In this document: one piece after another, positions 62,594 to 64,000 of the stretch
Numbering within the stretch: the stretch's first letter is position 1
How the letters are laid out: each line of letters opens with the position of its first letter
Source of the DNA: Panagrolaimus kolymaensis
Lineage: Eukaryota > Nematoda > Chromadorea > Rhabditida > Panagrolaimidae
DNA: 64,000 nucleotides
Direction: 5' to 3'
Assembly (NCBI GenBank): GCA_028622995.1
Contig: JAJQJQ010000022.1
Location: forward strand, 1,736,001-1,800,000
The notes under the pieces: generated by a model
Seen by the model: only the letters and a program-made list of their open reading frames with translations
Databases searched by the model: none
Told to the model about the DNA's origin: nothing
Program-made: the position numbers and the translations under genes

Positions 62594-63477
62594 TTATTCG
62601 GAAACGATGACGTAGATAGCATAAATCAATCTAAAAAAATGAATAAGTAGTAAGTATGAAAAACGTTTTGACCAAGAAGTGATAATTCCAAAAAGCCTAA
62701 AGGTAATCGAAAACAATGCCTTATGTTGTTGAAGAAATTGAGGAAATGCAATTATATGAAAGAATACATAACCAAAAAAATGGCGCTTTTCATAGTAAAC
62801 AAGCAAAGGATTACTTTTTGAACTTTTGGTTAACATCATTACAAGAAAGTTAAAAAAAACTTACCCAGGAATGTAACCAAGAAGAGTGAGAAGAATGCAG
62901 ATAGCAAGATGAACATCACAACCAGTTTGCAAGAATACACCAACAGGCTAAAAAATAAATAATGATTAATGAGATAATAATTGTACGAGAATGGTAGATT
63001 ATTGATAAATTAGTGAATCATAGCTTTTGTAATCACATGTTAAATTTTTTCAACTTGGTAAACAAGCTAATAGTACTGTTTTCGTTTTATACTTTGTATT
63101 TGTGATGCTTATGGAAGATTAACCTTCTATTTTTAATTACAATAAACGAGATGGAAACGAAAAATGAGCAAAAATATTTAACTATTGTTGTTATAGGAAG
63201 TGTTTAAACAGCCTATTTTAAACATAACGAATTGCCATGTTTGGAGTAACCATCGCTTATTTTTACAAGAAAGCATTTTAGCGGATAATATTAAAACAAA
63301 ATTATGCAAAAGTCAATGTTGTTGAAAGCAATATCAACTCCAAACGCATAAAGATGAGTGATTCACACAAATGAAGATTTTGATAAATATTTACAACATT
63401 AACCAATGTTAAAATGAACTTACAGGAATGATAACGGAAAAGAAGATTCTGCAGCAATCACCAAGAGTTACAGCCAT
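62594..63477 (-). CDS. PMP3/UPF0057 small membrane proteolipid (copy 2)
   Basis: Three exons (63424-63477, 62865-62947, 62594-62630) have exactly the lengths 54, 83 and 37 bases of copy 1 and give 57 residues. It shares MAVTLGDCCR, the PP-x-GVFLQTGC signature (IIPPVGVFLQTGCDVHL) and the C-terminus LIYAIYVIVSE. Differences from copy 1 are mostly conservative (for example Leu/Ile, Tyr to Val after CD, GYIPG for GYFPG). The introns (76 bases... at 62631-62864 and 62948-63423 they are 234 and 476 bases) are longer than in copy 1. This is a tandem duplicate that appears to be under purifying selection. Confidence 0.9.
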
Positions 63478-63508
63478 TTTGAATTTGGATCAAAGTTGTT
63501 GAATAAAA

Positions 63509-63557
63509 TTCAGAAGAAAGTAATCAAGCGAGCACAAGTAATAAGTTACTGAAAAAA
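63509..63557. repeat. 49-bp 5'-flank repeat of PMP3 genes (copy 2)
   Basis: Identical to 61775-61823 and in the same position relative to the start codon of PMP3 copy 2. The flanking bases on either side diverge, so identity is concentrated here. Confidence 0.8.
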
Positions 63558-64000
63558 AGGAAAGGTGAACGTTAGTTTCAAAGGTATATTTATACACAAA
63601 TATCAAGCAATGTCACGAAAATAAAACACGATGAAGAAAAAAAAGGAGAAGAAAAAAATGCGCAGCAAACCAGCAGCAACAGAAGACTTTTTTTCAAAAA
63701 CAAAACAACACAAAGATGGAGGATCCTTTCTCTCTCATATATTTTTTTTTCGTGCGTGTATCCATCTCTTTCTGTTTCGCTGTTTTTCACACACACAAAT
63801 GAATATTTTGTGCGTATTGTTGTTTGTTATCTTGATCATTGGTCCGCTCGTTTTTCTTTCCCTTTTTCCCTTCGTTATTTGGCTCAAGTCCCAATAAACA
63901 ACATGCGACGACGATGATGAAGGAAGAAGAAAAGGGAATGGAGTTAGTAGTAACGTTCAACATTCATTGGAAGAAGTATTAAAGCCACTGCAAAGACCGG
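63558..64000. other. Upstream region of PMP3 copy 2 to the window end
   Basis: About 440 bases. An 88-codon open frame on + (63631-63897) starts with poly-Lys from A-runs and ends hydrophobic; I do not support it as a gene. Confidence 0.3.

Overview
This window looks like nuclear DNA from a nematode. It is AT-rich and full of A/T runs. Genes are split by many introns of about 43-60 bases with GT(A/T)AGT-like donors and TTTTAG or TTTCAG acceptors, and the conserved proteins are animal ones with nematode-style architecture. F-box-like proteins that resemble families expanded in panagrolaimid (clade IV) nematodes make that group my best guess, but this is inference.

Exon models below were spliced by hand. 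The genes marked as full models keep one reading frame across every junction.

Layout. 1-10.4 kb: TFIIE-beta (-, cut by the window start), an unrecognised acidic 293-residue protein (+), a paired-domain (PAX) transcription factor (-), a 535-bp hAT-type MITE with an intact 8-bp target-site duplication, an F-box-like gene (+), a fragmentary gene (-) and PGAP4 (-). 10.7-18.5 kb: mitochondrial ribosomal protein L47, IFT56/DYF-13 and eIF4G, all on +; the first two are close enough to be an operon. 18.5-21.8 kb: intergenic. 21.8-28.8 kb: a nine-exon Eph receptor tyrosine kinase (vab-1 orthologue, -). 28.8-45.5 kb: about 16.7 kb with no gene I can support. 45.5-48.3 kb: a chimeric gene joining HAT-type helical repeats to the same F-box-like module seen at 5.9 kb, using one GC-AG intron, then a 69-residue three-exon gene. 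48.7-50.9 kb: Integrator endonuclease INTS11 (-). 51.2-57.9 kb: two tandem Nup58 nucleoporin genes, the second lacking the C-terminal FG tail. 58.5-60.1 kb: an SLC2-type sugar transporter (-). 61.3-63.5 kb: two tandem PMP3/UPF0057 proteolipid genes (-).

Most identified genes are unrelated housekeeping functions: transcription (TFIIE, Integrator), translation (eIF4G, bL29m), nuclear pore, GPI-anchor modification and cilia. The Eph receptor and PAX factor are developmental. The most notable observations are the chimeric HAT/F-box-like gene, a gene-conversion-like tract between the Nup58 copies, the hAT MITE and the large gene-free interval upstream of the Eph receptor.
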